DNA of 64,000 bases. It comes from Lysobacter alkalisoli. GTDB lineage: Bacteria > Pseudomonadota > Gammaproteobacteria > Xanthomonadales > Xanthomonadaceae. Below the pieces are notes generated by a model. That model did no database searches. It was not told the origin of the DNA and saw nothing but the letters and a program-made list of their open reading frames with translations. Location of the stretch: the NCBI RefSeq assembly GCF_006547045.1, contig NZ_CP041242.1, forward strand, positions 3,358,001 through 3,422,000, read 5' to 3'. The position numbers and the translations under genes were made by a program. Shown here in pieces: positions 17,566 through 26,248 of this stretch (position 1 is the first letter of the stretch; the number at the start of each line of letters is the position of its first letter).

Positions 17566-18710
17566 AGATCGTGCGATTGACCACCTACCAGGCCGCGCCA
17601 CGCTGGCTGTTCCTCAAGATCGAGACCGACGAAGGCATCAGCGGCTGGGGCGAACCGGTCATCGAAGGCCGCGCCGGCACCGTGGAAGCGGCCGTGCACG
17701 AGTTGGGCGACTACCTCATCGGGCAGGATCCGGCACGCATCAACGATCTGTGGCAGACGCTGTACCGCGGCGGCTTCTACCGTGGCGGCGCGATCCTGAT
17801 GAGCGCCATCGCCGGCATCGACCAGGCGCTGTGGGACATCAAAGGCAAGGCGCTGGGCGTGCCGGTGTACCAGTTGCTCGGCGGGCTGGTGCGCGAACAC
17901 ATGAAGACCTACCGCTGGGTCGGTGGCGACCGCCCGGCCGACATCGTGGCGCAGATGCGGCGTTACCAGGCACTGGGCTTCGATACCTTCAAGTTCAATT
18001 GCACCGAGGAACTCAAGCTGATCGACAGCCCGCGCGCGGTCGATGCGGCAGTGGCCAAGGTCGCGGCGATCCGCGAGGCGATGGGCGAGGCGGTCGATTT
18101 CGGCATCGACTTCCACGGCAGGGTCAGCGCCCCGATGGCACGCGTGCTGCTGCGCGAACTGGCGCCCTTCCGCCCACTGTTCGTGGAGGAGCCGGTACTG
18201 CCCGAGCAATGGGAGTACTACCGCCCACTGTCCGATGCCACACCGATCCCGCTGGCCGCCGGCGAGCGCATGTACTCGCGCGCCGAGTTCAAACCGGTGC
18301 TGGCCGCTGGCGGACTGGCGATCCTGCAGCCGGACCTTTCGCACGCAGGCGGCATCACCGAATGCGTGAAGATCGCCGCCATGGCCGAAGCCTACGACGT
18401 GGCGCTGGCGCCACACTGCCCGCTGGGTCCGGTGGCGCTGGCTGCCTGCCTGCAGGTGGACTTTGTCTCCTACAACGCGATGCTGCAGGAGCAGAGCATC
18501 GGCATCCATTACAACGAGGGCGCCGACCTGCTCGACTACGTGCTCAACAAGGACGACTTCCGCTGCGTGGACGGCAGCATCGCCGCACTGCCGGGACCGG
18601 GCCTGGGCGTGGAGATCGACGAGGAGCGCCTGAAACAGGCCAGCCTCGACCCGCCACGCTGGCGCAACCCGCTGTGGCGCCATGCCGACGGCAGCGTGGC
18701 CGAATGGTGA
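17562..18710 (+). CDS. dgoD: D-galactonate dehydratase
   Basis: Protein of 382 residues of the mandelate racemase / enolase superfamily. It dehydrates D-galactonate to 2-keto-3-deoxygalactonate. Visible landmarks: [19 protein letters not shown] in the capping/first barrel part, the metal ligands in [13 protein letters not shown] and AAGERMYSR, and the C-terminal [13 protein letters not shown] with the catalytic His. It starts within the end of dgoA (ATGA overlap), so both are translationally coupled. Confidence 0.95.
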   Translation: MKIVRLTTYQAAPRWLFLKIETDEGISGWGEPVIEGRAGTVEAAVHELGDYLIGQDPARINDLWQTLYRGGFYRGGAILMSAIAGIDQALWDIKGKALGVPVYQLLGGLVREHMKTYRWVGGDRPADIVAQMRRYQALGFDTFKFNCTEELKLIDSPRAVDAAVAKVAAIREAMGEAVDFGIDFHGRVSAPMARVLLRELAPFRPLFVEEPVLPEQWEYYRPLSDATPIPLAAGERMYSRAEFKPVLAAGGLAILQPDLSHAGGITECVKIAAMAEAYDVALAPHCPLGPVALAACLQVDFVSYNAMLQEQSIGIHYNEGADLLDYVLNKDDFRCVDGSIAALPGPGLGVEIDEERLKQASLDPPRWRNPLWRHADGSVAEW

Positions 18711-18714
18711 ATCC

Positions 18715-19614
18715 ATGACCGAGCTTCTGGCCACGCTGCAGGTGGACAGCCGTTGCCAGCTCGGCGAAGGCATCCTGTGGTGTGCGCACCGGCAGGCGCT
18801 GTACTGGACCGACATCCTCGGTGCGGAACTGTGGCGGCACGTTCCCGCCAGCGGCCACACGCACACGTGGTCGCTGCCCGAACCGCTGGGCTGCCTGTCC
18901 CTGGCCGAGGACGGTCGCCTGCTGCTGGGTCTGGCCAACGGCCTGCATGCAGCCGACGTGGAGGCGCACCTGCACACACGCACCTTGCCGCTGGCCAGGC
19001 TGACCGACGTGGACGCAGACGATCCGCTGACACGCATCAACGACGGCCGTGCCGACCGCGCTGGCGGATTCGTGTTCGGCACCAAGAGCGAATACGCGGA
19101 CGGACGCCGCGCCGGCCGCTTCTACCAGTACACAGCCGCACACGGCTTGCGCGAACTTGCATTGCCGCGCGCCACCATCCCCAATTCCATCTGCTTCGAC
19201 GGCAGCGGCACGCGGATGTACTTCTGCGACTCGCACGACGCACGCATCATGACCTGTCGCTATGACGCCGCCGCCGCGGCGGTATCGGACATCGACCTGT
19301 TCGTCGAACTCGACGCCCCCGGCACCGAACCCGACGGTTCGATCGTCGACGCCGAAGATGCCCTCTGGAACGCGCAATGGGGCGCCGGACGGGTGGTGCG
19401 CTACCTGCCGGACGGATGCATCGACCGCATCGTCCGCGTGCCCGCGCCGCAATCCTCCTGCTGCATCCTGCGCGACGACACCCTGTACGTCACCAGCGCG
19501 CGCGTGGGCCTGGACGCGGACACCCTGGCCGCGCTGCCGCTATCCGGCGGCGTGTTCGCCTGCCGGATGGAGCGCCCGTTCGCGCGGCCTGAAGACCGGG
19601 TGCGACTGCCATGA
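18715..19614 (+). CDS. SMP-30/gluconolactonase-family sugar lactonase
   Basis: Protein of 299 residues, a six-bladed propeller of the SMP-30 family. Metal and active-site motifs: LGEGILW near residue 17, NDGRADRAGGFVFG, NSICFDGSG followed by FCDS, and EPDGSIVDAEDALWNAQW. It should hydrolyse galactono-lactone, and perhaps arabino-lactone, to the aldonate. The arabinose cluster in this window has no lactonase of its own. ATG at 18715 is 4 bp after dgoD; the stop overlaps dgoK by ATGA. Confidence 0.9.
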   Translation: MTELLATLQVDSRCQLGEGILWCAHRQALYWTDILGAELWRHVPASGHTHTWSLPEPLGCLSLAEDGRLLLGLANGLHAADVEAHLHTRTLPLARLTDVDADDPLTRINDGRADRAGGFVFGTKSEYADGRRAGRFYQYTAAHGLRELALPRATIPNSICFDGSGTRMYFCDSHDARIMTCRYDAAAAAVSDIDLFVELDAPGTEPDGSIVDAEDALWNAQWGAGRVVRYLPDGCIDRIVRVPAPQSSCCILRDDTLYVTSARVGLDADTLAALPLSGGVFACRMERPFARPEDRVRLP

Positions 19615-20522
19615 TCGCAGTGGACTGGGGCACCAGCAGCCTGCGCCTGTACCGCCTGGACGAAAGCGGCCTGGTGCGCGAGCGACGGCGCAGCGACTGC
19701 GGCGCGATGGCGAGCACGGGTCGCTTCGGCGATGTGCTGGCGCAGGAAACCGCCGGCTGGAACGATACCCGGATCCTGATGTGCGGCATGGTCGGCGGCC
19801 GCGGCGGCTGGCGCGAAGTCCCCTACCTGGACTGCCCGGCCGGCAACGCCGAACTGGCGCAGGGCATGCAGCGAATCGAGGCCGCCGGATTCGAGGGACG
19901 CGAGCTGTGGATCGTGCCCGGGCTGTGCGACACGGTTTCCGACACCGTTCCCGACGTGATGCGTGGCGAAGAGGCGCAACTGGCCGCGCTGCTCGACGTA
20001 CTGCCCGGCGGCGCCCATCTGGTCTGCCTGCCCGGCACGCACAGCAAATGGGTCACGGTCCACGACGGCCTCATCCGCCGTATTGCCACCGCGATGACCG
20101 GCGAGGTGTACGCGATACTGCGCCAGCACAGCATCCTGGGGCAGTCGATGCCCAGCGCGGAAGTCCGTTTCGACGCCTATGCTTTCGATGCCGGCCTCAA
20201 GCGCAGCGCCCAGCCGGACGGACTGTTGCATCATCTGTTCGGCGTGCGTACGAGCCGCCTGTTCCGCCTGTTCGATGAGGCCGCATTGCCGTCCTACCTG
20301 TCCGGCATCCTGATCGGCCATGAGATCCGCGCTTCCGGCCTGTTCTCGCAATCGCCGCGTCCGGTGCAAGTGCACCTGATCGGCAACGAGCGCCTGCTGT
20401 CCTCGTACGCGCATGCGCTCACCGCACTGGGCATCGGCGTGCAGCGCCATCCGGAAGAACTGGCCGCGCGCGGCCTGCACGCGTTGTGGGCGCGCCGCGT
20501 GGAGGCAGGCACGGCGGCATGA
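19611..20522 (+). CDS. dgoK: 2-dehydro-3-deoxygalactonokinase
   Basis: Protein of 303 residues. It phosphorylates 2-keto-3-deoxygalactonate at C6 with ATP, completing the De Ley-Doudoroff branch before DgoA. Typical DgoK blocks: VDWGTSSLRLYRLD at the N-terminus, CGMVGGRGGW, VCLPGTHSKWV, and SGILIGHEIR near the C-terminus. It overlaps the lactonase gene by ATGA and is the last intact gene of the operon. Confidence 0.94.
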   Translation: MIAVDWGTSSLRLYRLDESGLVRERRRSDCGAMASTGRFGDVLAQETAGWNDTRILMCGMVGGRGGWREVPYLDCPAGNAELAQGMQRIEAAGFEGRELWIVPGLCDTVSDTVPDVMRGEEAQLAALLDVLPGGAHLVCLPGTHSKWVTVHDGLIRRIATAMTGEVYAILRQHSILGQSMPSAEVRFDAYAFDAGLKRSAQPDGLLHHLFGVRTSRLFRLFDEAALPSYLSGILIGHEIRASGLFSQSPRPVQVHLIGNERLLSSYAHALTALGIGVQRHPEELAARGLHALWARRVEAGTAA

Positions 20523-20582
20523 ACGCCGCGCCCAGCCAACTTGCCATTCGAGTCCCCGGATACACCCTCTGTGGGAGAAAAC

Positions 20583-20615
20583 ATGAGTTGGCCACCTTCT
20601 GAAAGCATCTGTTGA
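20583..20615 (+). pseudogene. 10-codon ORF with ribosome site after dgoK, probable truncated gene start
   Basis: MSWPPSESIC then stop, with GGGAG seven bases before the ATG. It lies between dgoK and the decayed GH51. I read it as the surviving 5' end of a fourth gene cut by the deletion that also damaged GH51. It is very short and could be chance. Confidence 0.25.
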
Positions 20616-20666
20616 CCACAGGTAACCGAACCACGCACTGCCCTCAGCAACGAAGGGTGGGACAGC

Positions 20667-21098
20667 TCATCCGGATGGAACGGTGTAGTAATGCAACGTC
20701 AGCGCGTCCATGTGCTTGGCGGACCGCGCCATAAGCACCTCGGTCACGTGGAGGTAGGCTTCGCTGTCGAGGATCTCGACCAGGTCCATGAACTCGTGCG
20801 TGCCGACGCGGTTGTCCTCGGGCACCGCACCCCACCATTTGTTCAACCGCACCGGCCGCTTCGCCGGGTCGCCGATGCCGTCGCGCCAGTCGTAGTCGTC
20901 GGCGAAGCAGCCACCGGGCTAGCGCATCACCGGCACCCCGAGGCGGCGCAGCGCCTCGATCACGTCGTTGCGCCAGCCGCGTGTGTTCGGGATCTCCGAA
21001 TCCGGCCCCACCCACAAGCCTCCATAGACACCGGCGCCCAGGTGCTCGACGAAGTGGCCGTAGATCTCGGGCTCGATACGGGGAGCGGCCACGCCGGC
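20667..21098 (-). pseudogene. Decayed GH51 alpha-L-arabinofuranosidase
   Basis: The translation begins without a normal start directly at the esterase stop (APRIEPEIYGHFVEH). It follows the intact GH51 at 35084-36625 closely, with three lesions. A Trp codon has become TAG at the point VPVMR-stop-PGGCF. An in-frame deletion of well over 100 residues joins LDSEAYL to TEVLMARSAKHMDAL. The frame then ends after HYYTVPSG. The acid/base (GNES) and nucleophile (DEWG) regions are both absent, so it is inactive. It is the last element of the GH127-GH97-GH74-GH43-esterase block. Confidence 0.9.
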
Positions 21099-22040
21099 TC
21101 AACGGAATATCCGTTGCGCGAAGTGGTAGAGGTTGTTGGCCCAGCTGTCGCCGTCGTGACCGTGGTCGTCGACGTTCCAGACGTGGGCGATGTCGTGCCG
21201 CTTCAGATATGCGTGCAGATCCTGGGACACGTTGATCAGGCCGTCGCGGTTGCCGCACGACAGGTACAGCAGCGTGAACCTTTCCCGCACGGCCTCCGGA
21301 TCGGGGACCAGCTCCGCCGGCGGCCGGGTGTTGGGTGCCGGCGAGAAGGCGCCGACCCAACCAAACACATCGGGATGCCCGAAGCCGAAGTTCAGCGCCT
21401 GTCCGCCGCCCATCGACAGCCCGGCAAGCGCACGGTGTTCGCGGTCGGCGTGGGTCGTGTACTTCGTCTCGATCGCCGGCACGAGGAAATCCAGCAGGTC
21501 GCGCTCGAAGCTGGCGAATCCGGCCGCGTTTTCCGGCGTGAACACGCGGTCCTCGGGCGGCCGGCGATCGTCCGGCAAGGCGCGGCCGTTGGGCATGACC
21601 ACGATCATCGGCACCGCCCTGCCCTCGGCGATCAGGTTGTCGAGGATCGCCGGCGCGCGCACGTAGCCGCGCCACTCGTCCTGGTCGCCGCCGATGCCGT
21701 GCAGGAGATAAAGCACGGGATATTTCCGCCCGGCCGAGTATCCCGGCGGTAGATAGACCTGCGCCTGACGGCGCGTGCCGGTCACGCCCGAGTCGTATGC
21801 GAATGCCTCCACCCTGCCCTGCACTGCATCGGCACGCAGGTCGCGGAAGCCGTCCGACGCATCGGCGAACGTGCGCACGTCATCGGCACCGAGCACGATC
21901 GGCCGGGCGAAGTTGGCGCGCGCCCGCTCGGGTGTGACCGGCTCTTCTTCGCGCGCGAACGAAACGGCGGCGATGGAGAACAGGAGGATGCCGGCCAGGG
22001 CGCCGATCAGCCGCATGGGCATGGCGCGGTGTTCCCTCAT
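21099..22040 (-). CDS. Secreted alpha/beta-hydrolase esterase, CE1/enterochelin-esterase-like
   Basis: Protein of 313 residues with a signal peptide (AGILLFSIAAVSFA). Alpha/beta-hydrolase landmarks: YPVLYLLHGIGGDQDEW, nucleophile elbow GLSMGGG, Asp in SCGNRDGL and His in DDHGHDG. Such proteins linked to xylan/arabinan enzymes are usually acetyl or feruloyl esterases (CE1). It should deacylate side chains in the periplasm. The ATG at 22040 overlaps the GH43 stop (ATGA); Met codons at 22022 and 22016 are alternatives. Exact substrate unknown. Confidence 0.82.
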   Translation of the reverse strand: MREHRAMPMRLIGALAGILLFSIAAVSFAREEEPVTPERARANFARPIVLGADDVRTFADASDGFRDLRADAVQGRVEAFAYDSGVTGTRRQAQVYLPPGYSAGRKYPVLYLLHGIGGDQDEWRGYVRAPAILDNLIAEGRAVPMIVVMPNGRALPDDRRPPEDRVFTPENAAGFASFERDLLDFLVPAIETKYTTHADREHRALAGLSMGGGQALNFGFGHPDVFGWVGAFSPAPNTRPPAELVPDPEAVRERFTLLYLSCGNRDGLINVSQDLHAYLKRHDIAHVWNVDDHGHDGDSWANNLYHFAQRIFR

Positions 22041-23782
22041 GGCGCGGCCGCCTTGTGCGCATATGGGCCCACCACGGCACCGGTGAAGCCGCTGGCAACC
22101 GCAGAGGTCAGCACGCGCGCGTCCGCGTCGTCCAGGAGGGTGGTGAACGTCCCGCCGTCCACGCTGTAGGTGAAGTCGATCCTGGCCCTGTCGATATCGA
22201 TCTTCAGGGTCACCCCATCGCGCGCTTCCGAACCCAGGGTCCGCTCGGCCAGCACCACGCCGTCGGCAGGTTCGTCACGACCCCGACGGCGATGGATCCG
22301 CAACATGGGTTCGCCCCGTTCGCTGGTTCCCAGACCGAAGGCGTAATAGAAGTCATCGCTCTGGACGGCCAACAGTCCCGCCTCATCGCCGGGCCGGGAA
22401 GGCGAGAATCTCAGCCGGGTGGCGAACGACGCCTTCATGTGCTGGATCCGGCGACCGACGAACGAGGGTTGGCCGTTCCCGCCGATGCGGTCCGCGCGCG
22501 GTTGCAGGACCAGGGCGCCGTCCGTGCCGGTGCTCCACCACTGGCTGCGGGGCGTCCTTGCGAACAGCCACTGAGGCGGGAGTGCGGGTGCGTCGAACTC
22601 CTCGCGCCAGCCGAAGTTGCCCGTGGTGGGGACGGCAGGCGCCTTGCCCTCGGGCAGCGCAGGGGCCTTCGGCGTCCAGGGCAGTGCCTGGTCCTTGGCC
22701 AGCAGCACCGGCCAGCCGTCCTCCCAGTGCACCGGTAGCAGGAAGGTCTCGCGGCCGGTGTGGAAGTTGCCCGGATCCTGCGGCGGGGTCGCCAGGTCGT
22801 AGACGCGCGTGCCCAGGAACACCGTCCACCAGTTGCCGGCCTGGTCCTGCACCAGGTCGGCGTGGCCGGTGGCGGTCACCGGGTCGGGGCGATCGTCCGG
22901 CAAGCCAAACTGGGTGAGCACCGGGTTGCGGGGGTTGGCCTCGAACGGACCGAACGGCGAATCCGCGCGATAGAACAGTTGCTGGTGGTAGTAGCCGGTG
23001 CCGCCACCGGCCGCGCTGAGGTAGTAGCGGCCATCGATCCTGTAGACGTGCGGGCCTTCGATGTAGTCGGTGTGCCAGGGTTGCTTGTCGCTGCCATCGA
23101 CCAGCAGCACGTCCTCCGACAGTGGCGCGAACGTCTTCGGATCCACCTCCATGATCCGGATCTGGGTGTGTGCGGGGTACTTCTTCACCGGCGGATTGGC
23201 ATGGTGGACGATGTACACCCGGCCGTCGTCGTCGAAGAACGGCGATGGATCGATGCCGCCGATGTGCGGCAACCAGATGGGGTCGCTCCAGCCGTCCGCC
23301 GGATCGCGGGTGGTGAGGATGAAGTTGCCGCCACAGCCCACGCACGTCGTGGCCAGGTAGAAGGTCCCGTCGTGATGGCGGATGGCGGGCGCGTAGATGC
23401 CGCCGCCGTTCAGGCTGACGTCCGGACCGAACGGCATCATGTCCGGGCGGTCGATCGCGTTGCCGATCTGCGTCCAGTTCACCAGATCCGTGCTGTGGAA
23501 GACCGGAACGCCGGGATGGAAGCCGAAGGTGGAGTTGACCAGGTAGTAGTCGTCGCCGACCCGCGTGATGCTCGGATCGGGATGAAAGCCGGTGAGGATC
23601 GGATTCCGGAAGGCACCGGCCGGCAGCTTCCGCTCGAACACGGGGTCGGCGCCCGCATACTCCACCCACTCGAACACGGCCTTGCCGGAATCCGCTTCCA
23701 TTGCAGGCGCGGCACCGGGGCCGCAGCCTGCGAGCTGGAGCGGAATCGCGACTGCGAGCAAGACGCGTGAAAGCAGCTTCAT
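22037..23782 (-). CDS. GH43 beta-xylosidase / alpha-L-arabinofuranosidase (lipoprotein)
   Basis: Protein of 581 residues. Lipoprotein signal with LQLAGCG. The five-bladed GH43 propeller occupies about residues 40-360 with the catalytic triad in GFHPDPSI (base Asp), GGIDPSPF (pKa-modulating Asp) and YIEGPHVY (acid Glu). A C-terminal sandwich (about 385-575) resembles the GH43 C2/DUF1349 concanavalin-like domain, as in bifunctional xylosidase/arabinofuranosidases. Alternative upstream starts are ATG at 23803 (with AGGTG upstream) and a GTG at 23815 that overlaps the GH74 stop; I prefer 23782 because it gives a standard signal peptide. Confidence 0.87.
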   Translation of the reverse strand: MKLLSRVLLAVAIPLQLAGCGPGAAPAMEADSGKAVFEWVEYAGADPVFERKLPAGAFRNPILTGFHPDPSITRVGDDYYLVNSTFGFHPGVPVFHSTDLVNWTQIGNAIDRPDMMPFGPDVSLNGGGIYAPAIRHHDGTFYLATTCVGCGGNFILTTRDPADGWSDPIWLPHIGGIDPSPFFDDDGRVYIVHHANPPVKKYPAHTQIRIMEVDPKTFAPLSEDVLLVDGSDKQPWHTDYIEGPHVYRIDGRYYLSAAGGGTGYYHQQLFYRADSPFGPFEANPRNPVLTQFGLPDDRPDPVTATGHADLVQDQAGNWWTVFLGTRVYDLATPPQDPGNFHTGRETFLLPVHWEDGWPVLLAKDQALPWTPKAPALPEGKAPAVPTTGNFGWREEFDAPALPPQWLFARTPRSQWWSTGTDGALVLQPRADRIGGNGQPSFVGRRIQHMKASFATRLRFSPSRPGDEAGLLAVQSDDFYYAFGLGTSERGEPMLRIHRRRGRDEPADGVVLAERTLGSEARDGVTLKIDIDRARIDFTYSVDGGTFTTLLDDADARVLTSAVASGFTGAVVGPYAHKAAAP

Positions 23783-23811
23783 GGACGATCCCAGGCGCAA
23801 CATCACGTCGT

Positions 23812-26184
23812 TCACCTGAGTAACTTCATTTCGATCGACTCGCTGCGGAACCGCGCGGTTCTCGCCCAGTCGCGTCCGCTCGCTTGCGGCGCCACCGGGA
23901 CTCCGTAGACGATGCCGCGCCCGACGGTGCTCATGTAGACCACCCCTTCGGTGTTCATGTCGCCGACGACGAGCTGCGCGTTGCCCGGACCACCGAACTG
24001 GTGGGCATCGTCGTTGATCCGGATCCAGCTCGCGCCTTCGTCGGTCGAGCGGTACAGGCCGCGCTCGCCGCCATCGACCGAGCCCCAGATGAACACGGTC
24101 GGATAGCTCGCACCGTTCATCGTCCTGCCGAAGCCCACCGCACTGCAGTCGGTCACGTTGGACAGCCTGCTGAACGACGCGCCCGAGTTGGTCGAGCGGC
24201 TCAGCCCGCCGGAACGGAGCGCCACCCACACGTCGCCCTCGCGGCCGGGGGCCGGGCGTATCCAGGTGGAGCCGCCGGCCGCGAGCATGGCCCCAACGCC
24301 GAAGCTGGCGCCGCCGTCGGTACTGACGAGCACGGCGCCGTTGCTGCTGTCGTAGGCGTAGAACTTGTTCGCCCTGAGCGGATCGGCCGCCGGGCGCAGG
24401 CCGCTCGTGCCCAGACCCGTCACTTGAGTCCAGGTCGGGCTCGCACTCGTGAAGTTGGTCGAACGGTAGGTCGTCGTGACGTCGTCGATCCGGATGCCGT
24501 GCAGCAGCGTCCTGCCGTCCGCCGAAAGGGTGACCACGCTGTCCCTCGTGCGGCTGGCGTCGGCCGGAAGCATCGTCGGCACCGCGGTCCAGGTGGTGCC
24601 GGTGTCCGTCGAGCGGAACATCTTCTCGATACCGGCGCGCACCACGACCGGCGTGTTGGCGGCAGCCACTGCCAGCCCGTAGGTGGAGCCCATGCGCGGC
24701 GTGTGGATCGGCGCATAGGCATCGATATCGGTATGGCGGAAGCCGTCGTAATCGCCGATCACCGACAGCAGCGGCCCGCCGGGCACGCTGACCAGGCCGA
24801 GCGGCACCGTCTCCTCCAGTCCCCTGACCGCAAAGGTCCAGGTGGCCGGGCTGGCTGTGATGTCCGTGCTGCGGAAGACGCCGTTGCCCGAGGTCACCCA
24901 CGCCGACCGGGTGTCGAACGGATCGAATTCGATGCTGCTCGCCCAATGGATGCTGTTTCCGGCGATCCAGGTCACACCGTCGGTGTCGAGCGCGAAGCCG
25001 CCCTGCACCACGTTGGTCCAGCTGCCGCCACCGTTGGTGGTGAGCAGGAACTGGTCGCCCCAGTTGTCGCCCTGCTGCATCCAGGTGTTGATGGTCGAGA
25101 CGAGCACGCGCTGCGGATTGTCCGGATCGACGGACACGCCGGAGAACGCCCCGTTGATGCCGGTGGGCGTCACGTTGGTCCAGCCGCCGCTGGCGACGTT
25201 GTATCGCCACACCTGGCCGGCATCCATGGGCTCGGGCTGGCTCCAGTTGCCGTGTGGGCCGGCCCCGTTGCCGTAAGTGACATACAGGTTGCCATCGCCC
25301 GCCAGTGCCGCGCGTTGCGGCATGTAGCCCGCCGGCGCACTGGCGACAGCGGTGAAAGTGTTGCCGGCGTTGTCGCTGCGGTAGAGGTTGGGCCCCACCG
25401 AACCGTAGCGCGACACGCCCACGAAGATGCGCTGCGCCACGCCGCCGGCGATGCTGGCCGGGTCCAGCAGCACGAAGCTGATGCCAGCCTGGTTGGGCGT
25501 GGTGGTCACCGGCAGCGAGCCCACGCGCGAGAAGCTCACGCCGGCATCGGTGCTCTTGAACAGTCCGTTGTCGCGGGAGCCCACGTACAGCACATTGCTG
25601 TTGCCCGGGTCGACCTGCATCTTCTCGCCGTTGCCACGACCCATGCCATTGCCGTGGACGTGGAACTGCGCGGTCACGTCGGTCACGCGCGAGAAGGTGG
25701 CGCCGTAGTCGGTGGAGCGCATCACCGCGGTCTTGCCATTGCTGAAGTACGAGGTACCGGCCAGTACATAGAGCACGGCCGAGTCCTTGGGGTCGAGCGC
25801 AATCGACTCGATTCCCATCAGACCCACGTCGTCCTCCGACAGGAAGTCGTGCAGTGGGACCCAACGGCCCGTGGCGTGATCCCATCGGTACGCGCCGCCT
25901 ACGTCGGTGCGGGCGTAGAACAGGTTCCGCTGGGTCCTGCTCGGGATCACCGCAGATACATAGCCGCCACCGCCCATCGCGACATTGCCCCAGCGGTAGC
26001 CGGTCGGCCCGTCCGACGGAGGAGGAGGTGGTGGTGGTGGCGGCGGCGGTGGCGGCGGGGCCGGTGGCGGCGACGACGGCGGAGGATTGCCGCCCACGGG
26101 TGGCGATCCGCCACCGCCGCCACCGCAGGCGGACAGGAGCAGGAACAGAACGGAAAGCCCGATCAGACGGCGTGCGATTCTCAT
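23812..26184 (-). CDS. GH74 xyloglucanase-like lipoprotein with poly-proline linker
   Basis: Protein of 790 residues. Lipobox LLLSACGG, then a Gly/Pro-rich tether with about fourteen consecutive prolines, then the GH74 double propeller from about residue 70. Catalytic motifs ARTDVGGAYRW and IGDYDGF match those of the first GH74 (9602-11821), but the sequences are clearly diverged. It is probably surface- or periplasm-anchored and held away from the membrane by the proline stalk. The start MRIARRLIG is chosen for the signal peptide; no strong ribosome site is visible. The proline run should need elongation factor P for efficient translation. It could have a different cut preference from the first GH74. 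Confidence 0.9.
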   Translation of the reverse strand: MRIARRLIGLSVLFLLLSACGGGGGGSPPVGGNPPPSSPPPAPPPPPPPPPPPPPPSDGPTGYRWGNVAMGGGGYVSAVIPSRTQRNLFYARTDVGGAYRWDHATGRWVPLHDFLSEDDVGLMGIESIALDPKDSAVLYVLAGTSYFSNGKTAVMRSTDYGATFSRVTDVTAQFHVHGNGMGRGNGEKMQVDPGNSNVLYVGSRDNGLFKSTDAGVSFSRVGSLPVTTTPNQAGISFVLLDPASIAGGVAQRIFVGVSRYGSVGPNLYRSDNAGNTFTAVASAPAGYMPQRAALAGDGNLYVTYGNGAGPHGNWSQPEPMDAGQVWRYNVASGGWTNVTPTGINGAFSGVSVDPDNPQRVLVSTINTWMQQGDNWGDQFLLTTNGGGSWTNVVQGGFALDTDGVTWIAGNSIHWASSIEFDPFDTRSAWVTSGNGVFRSTDITASPATWTFAVRGLEETVPLGLVSVPGGPLLSVIGDYDGFRHTDIDAYAPIHTPRMGSTYGLAVAAANTPVVVRAGIEKMFRSTDTGTTWTAVPTMLPADASRTRDSVVTLSADGRTLLHGIRIDDVTTTYRSTNFTSASPTWTQVTGLGTSGLRPAADPLRANKFYAYDSSNGAVLVSTDGGASFGVGAMLAAGGSTWIRPAPGREGDVWVALRSGGLSRSTNSGASFSRLSNVTDCSAVGFGRTMNGASYPTVFIWGSVDGGERGLYRSTDEGASWIRINDDAHQFGGPGNAQLVVGDMNTEGVVYMSTVGRGIVYGVPVAPQASGRDWARTARFRSESIEMKLLR

Positions 26185-26248
26185 GCGTTCGAGTCGAAGT
26201 GAGGGAGGGAAACAACGTATCCGACGTGTGTCTTGCAGTACTTCTCTT

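Noticed and set aside
26040-26110. G-rich run that could be a simple repeat or regulatory tract
   Set aside because: It encodes the Gly/Pro tether of the GH74 lipoprotein on the other strand; coding explains it.
23783-26215. Long in-frame extension upstream of GH43, making a 1392-codon frame
   Set aside because: The extension is the shifted frame of GH74; GH43 has its own signal peptide and lipobox at 23782.
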